A stretch of 26,410 nucleotides of DNA from CAG-791 sp045117315 (GTDB lineage Bacteria > Bacillota > Clostridia > Lachnospirales > Lachnospiraceae). The DNA lies in the NCBI GenBank assembly GCA_045117315.1, contig JBGUNJ010000031.1, forward strand, positions 1-26,410, written 5' to 3'. Each line of letters begins with the position of its first letter. Position 1 is the stretch's first letter. Both the position numbers and the translations under genes were made by a program. This document shows, one piece after another, positions 15,292 to 23,743 of this stretch. The notes below the pieces were generated by a model. That model searched no databases. It was not told the origin of the DNA and saw nothing but the letters and a program-made list of their open reading frames with translations.

Positions 15292-15556
15292 ATGTATGAT
15301 TAAACAGCGGGCAAGCGGCCGAAGACGGATATGCTTGCATATCCGGTCTTGCGGACATTTGCGAGCGCCCGCCCTATGAGCAATGTACTGCTTCGCAGTC
15401 CATCATAGCAACGCAAGGCCGCCGGAGCGGCCGCTGCGGGGCGGGGTGCGAATGTGTGGGGCGATAACAAACCACAACGTGGTTTGCGAGAGCTCGTAAG
15501 AGCGGAGCAGCGCAGGAGCGCCAAAGCGCGAAGCAGCGCGTGGTTTGATCATACAT
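15292..15556. mobile_element. MITE-like element with inverted ends, containing repeat R copy 2
   Basis: The left end ATGTATGATTAAAC (15292-15305) is matched in reverse at 15543-15556, where the reverse complement reads ATGTATGATCAAAC, one mismatch in 14. Inside are repeat R copy 2 (to about 15385), a perfect CAAACCAC-aac-GTGGTTTG hairpin (15468-15486) and GC-rich filler. There is no coding frame. It begins one base after the lipoprotein stop codon and supplies an apparent TTG start to the next frame. No flanking duplication is obvious. Confidence 0.55.
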
Positions 15557-15586
15557 GTTTGTGAACGTGAGGTCATAGCCAAAGAT

Positions 15587-16357
15587 ATGACAGAAATGAT
15601 AAGATTTGTGCCGGCGGCAGGAGCTGCCGGCATGCTTTTGTTCCTGGTCCCCGCAGCGGCGTCCGGAATCGTCAATATTGGAAACGTGACGGGATTCTGC
15701 CTTTCGGCGGCGCTCTTTTTGTACGGAGTCTTCCGCGGCAGGATACATTTGTTTCTGGATGCGGTATGGAGCCGGGGAGGGATCTTGGGGCGTGCCGCTC
15801 TTGTTTTCGTGTGCCTGGCGGCCGCCTGTATTGCCGTGACTGCCCTGCTGCTCACCTTTTTGATGATCGGGTATGCCCTGCGCAGGCCGGCGGAGGATGC
15901 CGATGCGGTCATCCTTGGCTGCGAAGTGAAGGGAAACAGGCCTTCCAGAATCCTCACCAGGAGAATGGAGACTGCGATTGCCTGGCTGCAGGAACACCCC
16001 GATGCCCGATGCGTTCTGTCAGGCGGAAAAGGCGACACGGAGATGATTTCCGAGGCGGAGTGCATGTACCGGTATATGACCGCCCGGGGGGTTGAGCCGG
16101 AGCGCCTGCTGAGGGAGGACCACTCGGTCTCCACCAGGGAGAACCTGTTGTTTTCCGTAAAGCTCCTCGAAGAAGAAGGCGGGACGCCCCGGGAGATCGC
16201 CATCGTGACCAGCGAATTTCATCAGGCAAGGGCAGGCCTGATCGCGAAAAAGCTGGGACTTCGCGCAGGAGCAGTTACTGCGTCCACTCCCCTGTGGCTG
16301 CTTCCGACATTTTATGTGCGGGAACTCTACGGCCTTTTATATCAGATTTTCCTGTGA
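15587..16357 (+). CDS. YdcF/DUF218-family membrane protein
   Basis: From the ATG at 15587 the product has 256 residues; an earlier TTG at 15545 falls inside the inverted-end element and is unlikely. An ATG at 15596 is also possible; GAGG at 15569 is somewhat far from both. The N-terminal 95 residues carry two or three membrane segments (MLLFLVPAAASGIV, FCLSAALFLYGVF, VFVCLAAACIAVTALLLTFLMIG). The C-terminal part is the DUF218 fold: DADAVILGCEVKGNRPS, CVLSGGKGD, SEAECMYRYM, STRENLLFS and EIAIVTSEFHQARA. Related proteins include SanA and ElyC of the cell envelope. The catalytic role is not settled; an envelope or precursor-handling function is usual. Confidence 0.88.
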   Translation: MTEMIRFVPAAGAAGMLLFLVPAAASGIVNIGNVTGFCLSAALFLYGVFRGRIHLFLDAVWSRGGILGRAALVFVCLAAACIAVTALLLTFLMIGYALRRPAEDADAVILGCEVKGNRPSRILTRRMETAIAWLQEHPDARCVLSGGKGDTEMISEAECMYRYMTARGVEPERLLREDHSVSTRENLLFSVKLLEEEGGTPREIAIVTSEFHQARAGLIAKKLGLRAGAVTASTPLWLLPTFYVRELYGLLYQIFL

Positions 16358-16414
16358 TGTCGGACCCTTATCGCCCGGGAAAGTTCACAGATGATACTCT
16401 GTTTTACGAAATTG

Positions 16415-16441
16415 TTAGCACTCTTTTAAAACGAGTGCTAA
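16415..16441. promoter_or_regulatory. CIRCE operator (HrcA binding site)
   Basis: TTAGCACTC, nine bases, GAGTGCTAA: a perfect match to the CIRCE inverted repeat bound by the heat-shock repressor HrcA. It ends eight bases before the -35 box of the htpG promoter. Confidence 0.97.
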
Positions 16442-16448
16442 TTTTTTA

Positions 16449-16477
16449 TTGACTTTTCCCCGCGCGGAGACTACAAT
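16449..16477 (+). promoter_or_regulatory. htpG promoter
   Basis: TTGACT (16449-16454) and TACAAT (16472-16477) are separated by 17 bases. The start point near 16484 leaves a leader of about 240 bases before the ATG at 16726, holding a GCGGGA-tgc-TCCCGC stem and repeat copy D. Confidence 0.88.
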
Positions 16478-16617
16478 CTTTTTTGTTTAGAGTTTCAGGA
16501 CAGACGCTGATTTTTCACTGCGGAAAAAGGCGCCGCCTGGAATTCGCTGTGATCCCCGGAAGGGATTGAACAGGTGTGAACAGATCAGATGCGGGATGCT
16601 CCCGCTTCTATATTATG

Positions 16618-16700
16618 ACATGGCCCGTGTGAGGAATTGCTGCGCTTTGCGGCGGACACGAGCCGGTCGGGGCAGAGATCGGCGGAGCCGCCCCTGCCTC
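16618..16700 (+). repeat. Composite palindromic repeat, copy D, in the htpG leader
   Basis: GGCCCGTGT pairs with ACACGAGCC around a GCGCtttgcGGCG-like core. A second hairpin has GGCGG-a-GCCGCC inside GGGGCAG/CTGCC. It ends about 13 bases before the AGGAGG of htpG, so it would be part of the htpG mRNA leader. Confidence 0.75.
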
Positions 16701-16725
16701 GTTAAATTCATCAGGAGGTATTGAA

Positions 16726-18876
16726 ATGGCAGTGGAAAGAGGACCTTTATCAATTAACAGTGAGAACATGTTTCCGATCATCAAAAAATGGCTGTATTCG
16801 GATCATGATATTTTTTACAGGGAGCTTGTCTCCAACGGCTGTGATGCCATCACAAAGCTGAAAAAGCTGGATATGATGGGCGACTATGAGCTGCCCGAGG
16901 GATTCAGGCCCAGGATCGACATCGAGGTTGACCCCCAGGCCAAGACCATCAAAGTCACTGATAACGGCCTGGGCATGACAGCCGATGAGGTCAAGGAATA
17001 TATCAATAACATCGCGTTTTCCGGCGCGGAAGCTTTCCTGGAGAAGTACAAGGACAAGGCCAACGACGACCAGATCATCGGACATTTCGGCCTGGGCTTC
17101 TATAGCTCCTTTATGGTGGCTGATCTGGTCGAGATCGATACCCTGTCTTACCAGGACGGCGCCAAAGCTGTCCACTGGGAGTGCGACGGCGGCAGCACCT
17201 ACGCCATGGACGACGGCAAAAGAGACAAGGTCGGCACGACCGTGACCCTTCACCTTTCAGAGGACTGCCTGGAGTTTGCCAATTTTTACAGGGCACAGGA
17301 AGTCATCGAGAAGTACTGTTCCTTTATGCCGGTCGAGATCTACCTGTCCGAGAAGGACACCAAGATGACGGAGACCATCGCGGAGTCGGAGCGCAGGCCC
17401 GACGATGTGGTCATTGAGGTCATCGAGCCGGAGAAGAAGCCCGCTCCCGCGAAAGCTGAGGGAGAAGAGGCCGATGAGGAAGATGCTGAGCCTGAGGAGA
17501 AGAGGCTGAAGATCCGCCGCCGTCCCATCCTCTGCAATGATCCCAGCCCGCTCTGGACGAAGACCCCCAGGGACTGCACAGACGAGGAGTACAAAGAGTT
17601 CTACCGCAAGGTCTTCCACGATTACAAGGAGCCCCTGTTCTGGATCCATCTGAACATGGATTACCCCTTCAACCTCAAGGGAATCCTCTACTTCCCCAGG
17701 ATCAACCTGGAGTATGAGAACGCGGAAGGCGTGATCAAGCTTTACAACAGCCAGGTCTTCATCGCCGACAACATCAAGGAAGTCATCCCCGAGTTCCTGA
17801 TGCTGCTCAAGGGCGTCATTGACTGCCCCGACCTGCCTCTGAACGTCTCCAGAAGCGCCCTGCAGAACGACGGATTCGCCCAGAAGATCTCCGATTATAT
17901 TTCCAGGAAGGTTGCCGAGAAGCTGGCCGGCATGTGCAAGACCGACAAAGAAAATTACGACAAGTACTGGGACGACATCAGCCCCTTCATCAAATACGGC
18001 TGCCTCAAGGACGAAAAGTTCTGTGAGAAGATGACTGACTACATCCTCTTCAAGGATCTGGACGGCAAATACCTCACCCTTCCCGAGGCCCTGGAAGTCA
18101 ACGCCAGGGATACGGAGACCGAAAGCGCGTCGGGTGAGAACGGCGAGGCCGTCGAAGCCGAAGTTGTGAGCGAGGGCGATCTGGCCGATTCAGCGGCCGG
18201 CAAAGATGCCGACGCTGACAGCGCTGAAGAGGAAAAGAAGGACCGCACTATTTATTATGTGACCAATGTCGAGCAGCAGAGTCAGTACGTGCGCATGTTC
18301 CGCGAGAACGGCATGCAGGCATTTGTGCTGAGCAGCAATATCGACCAGCCCTTCATCTCCCAGCTGGAGGCGAAGAACGAAGGCATCCATTTCGCCAGGA
18401 TCGACGCGGATCTGCAGGATGCCCTGCGCGCGGACGATGATGCCGCCAAAAATGAAGAGAAGATGAAAGAGGACGGCGAGAAGCTCGAGAAGGCTGTCCG
18501 CAAGGCTCTGGACGACGACAAACTGGCCGTGAAGCTCGAGACTCTTAAGGACGCTGCCGTCTCCTCCATGCTCACTGTCGATGAGCGCACCCGCCGCATG
18601 AAAGACATGATGAAGATGTATTCCATGAACGGCATGGACTTCGGCATGGGGAACATGGGCAGGGAAGGCCAGACCCTTGTCCTCAACTCCGCCCATCCTC
18701 TGGTGCAGTATGTCCTGGACCACAGCGAAGACGAGGACAGTGCCAACACCAGGCTGATCTGTGAACAGCTGTATGACCTGGCGGTCCTGCAGAACGAGCC
18801 CCTGACCGGCGATGAGATGGCGAAATTCGTCACCCGCAGCAACGAGATCATGATGATCCTGGCAGGCCTGAAATGA
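16726..18876 (+). CDS. htpG: HSP90-family molecular chaperone HtpG
   Basis: The product has 716 residues, about 90 longer than E. coli HtpG. It is an ATP-dependent cytosolic chaperone. The ATP site is intact: ELVSNGCDA (E33, N37, D40), DNGLGM (D79-M84) and GHFGLGFYSS (from G119). Middle-domain signatures LNMDYPFNLKGILYFPRI and DLPLNVSRSALQND are present. The extra length comes from two charged inserts: an acidic one around residues 236-262 (GEEADEEDAEPEEKR) and another around 461-505, rich in Glu, Ala and Asp. The C-terminal dimerisation region is present, without the eukaryotic MEEVD tail. AGGAGG precedes the ATG. Its CIRCE operator puts it under HrcA, unlike B. subtilis htpG, which is CIRCE-independent. 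A strong terminator ends the unit. Confidence 0.97.
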   Translation: MAVERGPLSINSENMFPIIKKWLYSDHDIFYRELVSNGCDAITKLKKLDMMGDYELPEGFRPRIDIEVDPQAKTIKVTDNGLGMTADEVKEYINNIAFSGAEAFLEKYKDKANDDQIIGHFGLGFYSSFMVADLVEIDTLSYQDGAKAVHWECDGGSTYAMDDGKRDKVGTTVTLHLSEDCLEFANFYRAQEVIEKYCSFMPVEIYLSEKDTKMTETIAESERRPDDVVIEVIEPEKKPAPAKAEGEEADEEDAEPEEKRLKIRRRPILCNDPSPLWTKTPRDCTDEEYKEFYRKVFHDYKEPLFWIHLNMDYPFNLKGILYFPRINLEYENAEGVIKLYNSQVFIADNIKEVIPEFLMLLKGVIDCPDLPLNVSRSALQNDGFAQKISDYISRKVAEKLAGMCKTDKENYDKYWDDISPFIKYGCLKDEKFCEKMTDYILFKDLDGKYLTLPEALEVNARDTETESASGENGEAVEAEVVSEGDLADSAAGKDADADSAEEEKKDRTIYYVTNVEQQSQYVRMFRENGMQAFVLSSNIDQPFISQLEAKNEGIHFARIDADLQDALRADDDAAKNEEKMKEDGEKLEKAVRKALDDDKLAVKLETLKDAAVSSMLTVDERTRRMKDMMKMYSMNGMDFGMGNMGREGQTLVLNSAHPLVQYVLDHSEDEDSANTRLICEQLYDLAVLQNEPLTGDEMAKFVTRSNEIMMILAGLK

Positions 18877-18879
18877 TCC

Positions 18880-18962
18880 CTGAATGACCGGACAACATGG
18901 TTCATGAAAGACCGGAAGAAATGATCCCCGTCAAATATGATCCCTGTCAAACGTGATCTTTA
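18880..18962 (+). repeat. Degenerate short repeat after htpG
   Basis: Loose copies of TGATCCCNGTCAAAYRTGATCC of about 18-19 bases occur between the htpG stop and its terminator. They are non-coding. Confidence 0.55.
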
Positions 18963-19002
18963 TGAAAAGAACAGAAAAAAGGACAGACCTTGAATAAAAA
19001 GG

Positions 19003-19054
19003 CTCCCCCCACCGGACTGCCGGCTTCGAACACAGTCCCCGGGGGGAGTTTTTT
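19003..19054 (+). terminator. Terminator of htpG
   Basis: CTCCCCCC pairs with GGGGGGAG and the inner GGACTG with CAGTCC; a TTTTTT run follows. Confidence 0.9.
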
Positions 19055-19062
19055 AACTCATT

Positions 19063-19187
19063 GCGGACACTCGCCCATGGTTTAATCATATATGTTTGCG
19101 GGCACTCGCCCATGGTTTAATCATACATGTTTGCGGGCATTCGCCCATGGTTTAATCATACATGTTTGCGGACACTCGCCCATGGCC
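19063..19187 (+). repeat. 35-bp tandem repeat, three copies plus a partial
   Basis: Copies begin at 19063, 19098, 19133 and 19168, exactly 35 bases apart. Each holds GCGGRCAYTCGCCCATGG then TTTAATCATAYATG. The second half is the same sequence as the ends of the 15292-15556 element. The array stops 12 bases before the -10 box of the next operon. Confidence 0.95.
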
Positions 19188-19195
19188 ACAAAGTA

Positions 19196-19204
19196 TGCTA
19201 TAAT
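19196..19204 (+). promoter_or_regulatory. Extended -10 promoter for the three-gene operon
   Basis: TG-c-TATAAT, with a perfect -10 at 19199-19204. The -35 region is TCGCCC, a poor match contributed by the last 35-bp repeat. Transcription would start near 19211, about 100 bases before the ATG at 19311. Confidence 0.65.
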
Positions 19205-19310
19205 CCACTTGACGGGTCTGTTGACCGCGGCTCAGAGAGGCAGATACGGTGTTCCGTAAGAAAACGGAGCACGGCATCTTTTTTCTGTGTCCGGAAAGGG
19301 GAATTGCTTT

Positions 19311-22300
19311 ATGAGAGATTTTTACACGAAAGAAAATATGCAGGGCGCGTCGTTCCATGTTCCGGACGAGGGACTTGCCTTTGAACCTGCGGAGCTCTCT
19401 TTTGAGACAGAGGCGGAGACCGGCAGGGAAGGTGTGATCCGGGTGCGTCACGGCGGCGGAAAGCCCGCGAGAGGATATGTCTATGCCTCGGAGCGGTGCA
19501 TGCGGGGCGTCCGGGAACAGTTCGCTCCCGCAGCGGATGGGACGGGATATATACGCTGGCAGTTTGATTCGCGGGGGATCGCTCCGGGAAGGACTGTCAG
19601 AGGCTTTTTTCGTGTGATTTCTCCTTTCGGCGAGTACAGCATTCCCTACACGGTCCGGGTCAGCGGAGCGGGTGAGATATCGAAAAAAAAGAACATCCAG
19701 GGCAGGGCGGCTGCAGGGTCCGCGACAGCAAGGGCACTGCAGGGAAGCGGCTCCGCCGCAAGGACTTCACGCAGGCAGGGCGCCGCTCAGGAACCGCAGC
19801 AGCCTGATCCTGTGCAGCCTGCGGATCAGGACCTTTCTTTTTCCGATATCCGGACTAAGGCGGATTTTCTCGCTCTGGCGGAAGAAAATTTTGAGAGGGC
19901 GGCGGACTTTTTTTACAGCCATCGTTTTAGCCGGATCCTGACTGAGGATGAGGACAGGACTCTGTACAGGGGTCTTTCCATGCAGAAGGATAATCTGCAG
20001 AATGTCGAGGAATTCCTGATCGCGGCGTGCGGGAAGAAAAAGACGGTCTTTGAACCCGTGGAGACCAGTCTCTTTCTGCAGACGGAAGGAAAGGGCGGAA
20101 GAGTAGACAGCCGCCTTGCGGGCAGCAGGGCGGAGCGTGCCCTGGAAGCCCACAGACAGAGGGTGCGCAGCCGCGGTTTGGGCGCGCCTGTGGTCAGACA
20201 GCAGCCGGTGCAGGAGGATCTGGTCTATCTTCCCCTGCAGATCCGCAAAATCGGGACAGGGCAGGTCAGTCTCACGATCCAGGCAGAGGGAAGGTTTCTT
20301 CCGTCTGCTCCTTTTGATGTCCCGGCTGAGCTCCAGGGCAGACCGGAACCCGCTGCCGGGAATGGAAAAACGGATCCGGGCGTAAAGACGGACCTGGGCG
20401 GAAAAACAGATCCGGGCGTAAAAACAGACCTGAGCGGAAAAACAGATCCGGGCGCAAAGACGGACCTGGGCGGGAAAACAGATCCGGGCGCAAAGACGGA
20501 CCTGAGCGGGCAAACAGACCTGGGCGGGAAAACAGATCCGGGCGTAAAGGCGGACGCAGGCGGTAAAACTGTCGACAGCGCAAGAACGGACGTGAATATT
20601 AAAACGGATAGGAAAGATCCGGCCGGGACGGTTCCGGGCAAGGCGCCCGGTCAGGTACCCGTTTCTGTTTTCGGCAAGGTGGAGACAGGGGAGCCTGAGC
20701 TGATCTTTACTGTCAGGATCCCGGTCAGCCGCGCTGCTCTGCACGCTGGCCGCAACTTCGGCAGCGTCACTGTCAGAGGACCTTTTAACGAGACAGTCGT
20801 TCCCGTCGAGGTCTACTGCCTTCCTGCCGTGCCTCCCGTCAGGCGGAGGCAGGAGCGCGAACTGCACCTTCTCGAGCTGCAGCTGATGAGGCTTTACGTG
20901 GATTTCAGGCTGACAGACAGCCGGGCCCACGCCGACATAGAAAATCAGGCCGACCGCCTGATCGAAGAGATCACCAGGCGGAGCCGCCGGGATCTGATCC
21001 CGCGCCTGTACAGGGTCCATATGATGATCCTGCGCGGCAAGAATGCAGAAGCGGAACGCGAGCTGTCGCGGATCGCGGTCAGATACGCCGGAGTCGACTC
21101 TGCCCAGAATATCTCTGCCCGCTTTACTGCGGAGCAGGACGCGGCATATGTGTACAGGCAGTATCTGTATGCCCGCTGCCGCCTGGAGGACACACAGCTG
21201 CGAAGCAGGGTGGTCCGTTTCCTGAAGGGAGTCTACCGGGCACAGGCGGACTGGCAGACAGCCTGGATGCTGATGGACCTGGCGGAGGAGTACGCGCCCG
21301 GAACCGGCGCTCGCTGGAACTTCCTCCGGCATCAGTTTGAAAACGGCTGCAACAGCCCGGTGATCTGGATCGATGCCTGGGAAATGGTAAAGAGCGATCC
21401 GGGGATTCTGCTGCCGGGCAGCAGTGTCCAGGAGAGGTGGGTGAAGGACGAATTCGGCCTTCTGGTGCTCTGGTACGCTGCGCGCAATAATGTCCTGACA
21501 GCCGGCGCGGCGGAAGTCATGATCTCGCTGGCTGAAAAAAAGAAGAACTTCTCCCTGCTCCTCTACAGAGCCCTCTGCGCGTCTGTGGAGGTTGAAGCGC
21601 TGGCGGAAATGAAGCCGCAGCTGCTGCGGGCCATCTGCATCCTCCTGATCCGGGGACAGTACACCACTCCCCAGGCTTATGTCTGGTATACGCGGGCGCT
21701 GGAGGAGTCAGTGAGCCTGACAAATCTCGAGGAGTACCGGCAGCGGAGTATTCCTGCGGACGATTCCGAATTCCGGCTGCCTGCAGGATGCAACACTATC
21801 CTGCGGACGACAGCGGTCCGGGCACGCAGAGCGGTGCTTTTGTATGACCGCTTCCGCCAGGAGCAGGTTTTCCCGATCAGGGACGGCGTTGCTCCCATGT
21901 CTGTCTACGGAGATGCCAATACGATCTTTCTTGAAGACGCCGAGGGCAACCGCTACGCGGGCACCCTGCCCTTCGCGGTGGATCTGCAGGAAGAACAGCA
22001 GGACCGGCCCGCGGTACAGCGGACAGATCTGCTGTCAGGGCAGAGGACAAATCAGCCAGCCGGACAGGGGGCTGATCTGCTTACGGGACAGAAGACGAAT
22101 CAGCACGCGGGACAGGCTTTTTCCGACAATCCATATGAACTCGCCTTGCAGATCGGATACGGAAACAGGAAAAAAGAATTATACGTTCTGACGCCTGACA
22201 CGGCGGCAGCGGCAGGGAGGCTTCTGGACAGCGGCCTTCTGACTTCCGCTGCGCGCACAGAACTTCTCCTTTTGTGCCTTGCCGGGTGCGGACAGCTGCC

Positions 22301-23582
22301 GGAGGAGGGCGTTCGGGACGCGGAAGATTCCGCAGACGCAGGCGGCGGAGAGAAAAAAGAAGCTGCGGCTGCAGCCCGGGCAGTCTCCGGACAGGGCAGG
22401 ACCAGGAAGCCGTCAGTTCCTGATTCCCCCGGCTTCAGCAAAAATGAAATGACCCGCTTTTTCCTGAAAAAAGCGGATCCGGCTCAGTGCAGCCCTGAGG
22501 AGAGAGCCCTGCTGCTCAGATATCTGCAGGAGGCGGGCGAATATGAGAGAGCGGTCACATGGCTGCTGGCATATGGAAACGACTCGGTGAGCGCAGGACT
22601 TCTGGGTCGGATCTGCCTGGGTCTTCCCTGGGAGAACGGCTATGAGACAGCTGTTGTGCCCATTGGCTGGGAGGCCTTTTTGCGGGGCAATACCGACGCC
22701 GCTCTTCTGGAAAGACTGTCTGCCGGTCTGCAGGGTCTCTCCGCGGAGCTCTGCAGGCTGCGAAAAGCCTGCGTGGACGGGGCGGTCCCGACCAGGGAAC
22801 TCGACAACAGGATCGTCCGCCAGACCCTCTTCAGCGGCGCGGTCTCACAGGAACACGCTCAGATTATCGTAAGCGAGGGACAAAGACTGGGAGACGCCTT
22901 CCTTCCCGCCATGGCCCAGTACGCCGACTTTGCTTTTTCCGGCGGAATTTCCATGGGAATCAGGATGACCGATCTGGTCGTAAATACAATCGCGGAAGGA
23001 CGACAGGAAGTAGGCGATATCTGCAGGATCGCCTGCCTAAAAGAACTGTCCATGAGGCAGGGGGACTTTTCCGGAAGAGAGCGGGATGCCGCCGCGGCAA
23101 GCCTCTCCTCCCTGCTGTCCAAGGGGATCATCTTTCCTTTTTACAGACAGTTTCCCGGATACGATGACCGCCTGGACCTCTATGCGGAAGAGACCCTGGT
23201 CCAGTACCACTCGCCGGTCCGGGGCGGAGATGACCAGAAGAACATCATCTTCCATTACACAACATCCCGCAGGGGCGAGACGGGCAATTACCGGTCCCGT
23301 TCCATGAAAGAGATGTACAGAAACTTTTTTGTGTCGGGTTTTCTGCTTTTTTACGGAGAACAGATGCATTATTACATCACAGATGACCCGCAGGAGAAGC
23401 ATGTTGTCCAGAGCGGCATGATCGGACAGGACGCCAGGATCCTTGAAAACTGCTCAGGCCGGTTCGGACTTATCAATGAAACGACCCGGGCGGCGGCGCT
23501 GAGGGATTACGAGGAGGCTCTCTCCCTTCTCACGGGGTATTACCGCAGAAGCTATCTGGAGAACGAGCTTTTCCGCCGCTGA
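19311..23582 (+). CDS. Large helical-repeat protein of the DUF5717 type (function unknown)
   Basis: The product has 1423 residues. The ATG at 19311, with AAAGGGG upstream, is preferred over GTG 19287. There is no signal peptide or membrane segment, so it should be cytosolic. Residues 1-120 look like a beta-sandwich (PAELSFETEAETGREGVIRV, RGYVYASE, SIPYTVRVSG). Another beta region around 270-500 is split by a low-complexity insert (about 352-430) of 12-residue GKTDPGVKTDLG units. Residues 510-1290 are mostly helical and TPR-like (ARYRLHM-type pairs, ALCASVEVEAL, YERAVTWLLAYGN), with a second Gln/Thr-rich insert near 900-933. The last 130 residues are conserved in style: NIIFHYTTSRRGE, MYRNFFVSGFLLFYGEQMHYYI. 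I recall this architecture as DUF5717; the number is from memory. It leads an operon with an Hsp70-like protein and a TPR protein. A scaffold role is inference. Confidence 0.85.
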   Translation: MRDFYTKENMQGASFHVPDEGLAFEPAELSFETEAETGREGVIRVRHGGGKPARGYVYASERCMRGVREQFAPAADGTGYIRWQFDSRGIAPGRTVRGFFRVISPFGEYSIPYTVRVSGAGEISKKKNIQGRAAAGSATARALQGSGSAARTSRRQGAAQEPQQPDPVQPADQDLSFSDIRTKADFLALAEENFERAADFFYSHRFSRILTEDEDRTLYRGLSMQKDNLQNVEEFLIAACGKKKTVFEPVETSLFLQTEGKGGRVDSRLAGSRAERALEAHRQRVRSRGLGAPVVRQQPVQEDLVYLPLQIRKIGTGQVSLTIQAEGRFLPSAPFDVPAELQGRPEPAAGNGKTDPGVKTDLGGKTDPGVKTDLSGKTDPGAKTDLGGKTDPGAKTDLSGQTDLGGKTDPGVKADAGGKTVDSARTDVNIKTDRKDPAGTVPGKAPGQVPVSVFGKVETGEPELIFTVRIPVSRAALHAGRNFGSVTVRGPFNETVVPVEVYCLPAVPPVRRRQERELHLLELQLMRLYVDFRLTDSRAHADIENQADRLIEEITRRSRRDLIPRLYRVHMMILRGKNAEAERELSRIAVRYAGVDSAQNISARFTAEQDAAYVYRQYLYARCRLEDTQLRSRVVRFLKGVYRAQADWQTAWMLMDLAEEYAPGTGARWNFLRHQFENGCNSPVIWIDAWEMVKSDPGILLPGSSVQERWVKDEFGLLVLWYAARNNVLTAGAAEVMISLAEKKKNFSLLLYRALCASVEVEALAEMKPQLLRAICILLIRGQYTTPQAYVWYTRALEESVSLTNLEEYRQRSIPADDSEFRLPAGCNTILRTTAVRARRAVLLYDRFRQEQVFPIRDGVAPMSVYGDANTIFLEDAEGNRYAGTLPFAVDLQEEQQDRPAVQRTDLLSGQRTNQPAGQGADLLTGQKTNQHAGQAFSDNPYELALQIGYGNRKKELYVLTPDTAAAAGRLLDSGLLTSAARTELLLLCLAGCGQLPEEGVRDAEDSADAGGGEKKEAAAAARAVSGQGRTRKPSVPDSPGFSKNEMTRFFLKKADPAQCSPEERALLLRYLQEAGEYERAVTWLLAYGNDSVSAGLLGRICLGLPWENGYETAVVPIGWEAFLRGNTDAALLERLSAGLQGLSAELCRLRKACVDGAVPTRELDNRIVRQTLFSGAVSQEHAQIIVSEGQRLGDAFLPAMAQYADFAFSGGISMGIRMTDLVVNTIAEGRQEVGDICRIACLKELSMRQGDFSGRERDAAAASLSSLLSKGIIFPFYRQFPGYDDRLDLYAEETLVQYHSPVRGGDDQKNIIFHYTTSRRGETGNYRSRSMKEMYRNFFVSGFLLFYGEQMHYYITDDPQEKHVVQSGMIGQDARILENCSGRFGLINETTRAAALRDYEEALSLLTGYYRRSYLENELFRR
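20365..20600 (+). repeat. 36-bp in-frame repeats within the large protein
   Basis: About six units encode GKTDPG-x-KTDL(G/S), with one half-unit deleted near 20510. The DNA copies are highly similar, so expansion is recent. They interrupt a predicted beta domain. Confidence 0.9.
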
Positions 23583-23673
23583 CTGGCAAAAGGACCGCGA
23601 CGCATTTTCCGCAGGCAGAACCGGGCAATGACAATGTGCCGGAAATAATAGTTTCTTCTGCCGGATTCAGAAC

Positions 23674-23698
23674 TTTTTGGGCGCCGGGCGCTCAAAAA
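23674..23698 (+). other. Stem-loop between operon genes 1 and 2
   Basis: TTTTTGGGCGC pairs with GCGCTCAAAAA with one G-T pair and a 3-base loop. The T-run is on the 5' side for the + strand, so it is not a standard terminator there. It may be an mRNA-processing or partial attenuation element in the 161-base gap. Confidence 0.4.
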
Positions 23699-23743
23699 AC
23701 GGAGTGTAACAGAACAAGACCAATGTGAGGAATATACCTGAAT

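Noticed and set aside
15545..15586. TTG start for the YdcF/DUF218 gene
   Set aside because: It falls on the inverted end of a repeat element with no RBS; the ATG at 15587 is more likely.
19767..21332. 521-codon minus-strand frame inside the large operon protein
   Set aside because: Its translation includes repeated Arg/Ile/Cys/Phe strings derived from the antisense of the GKTDPG units; no recognisable domain.
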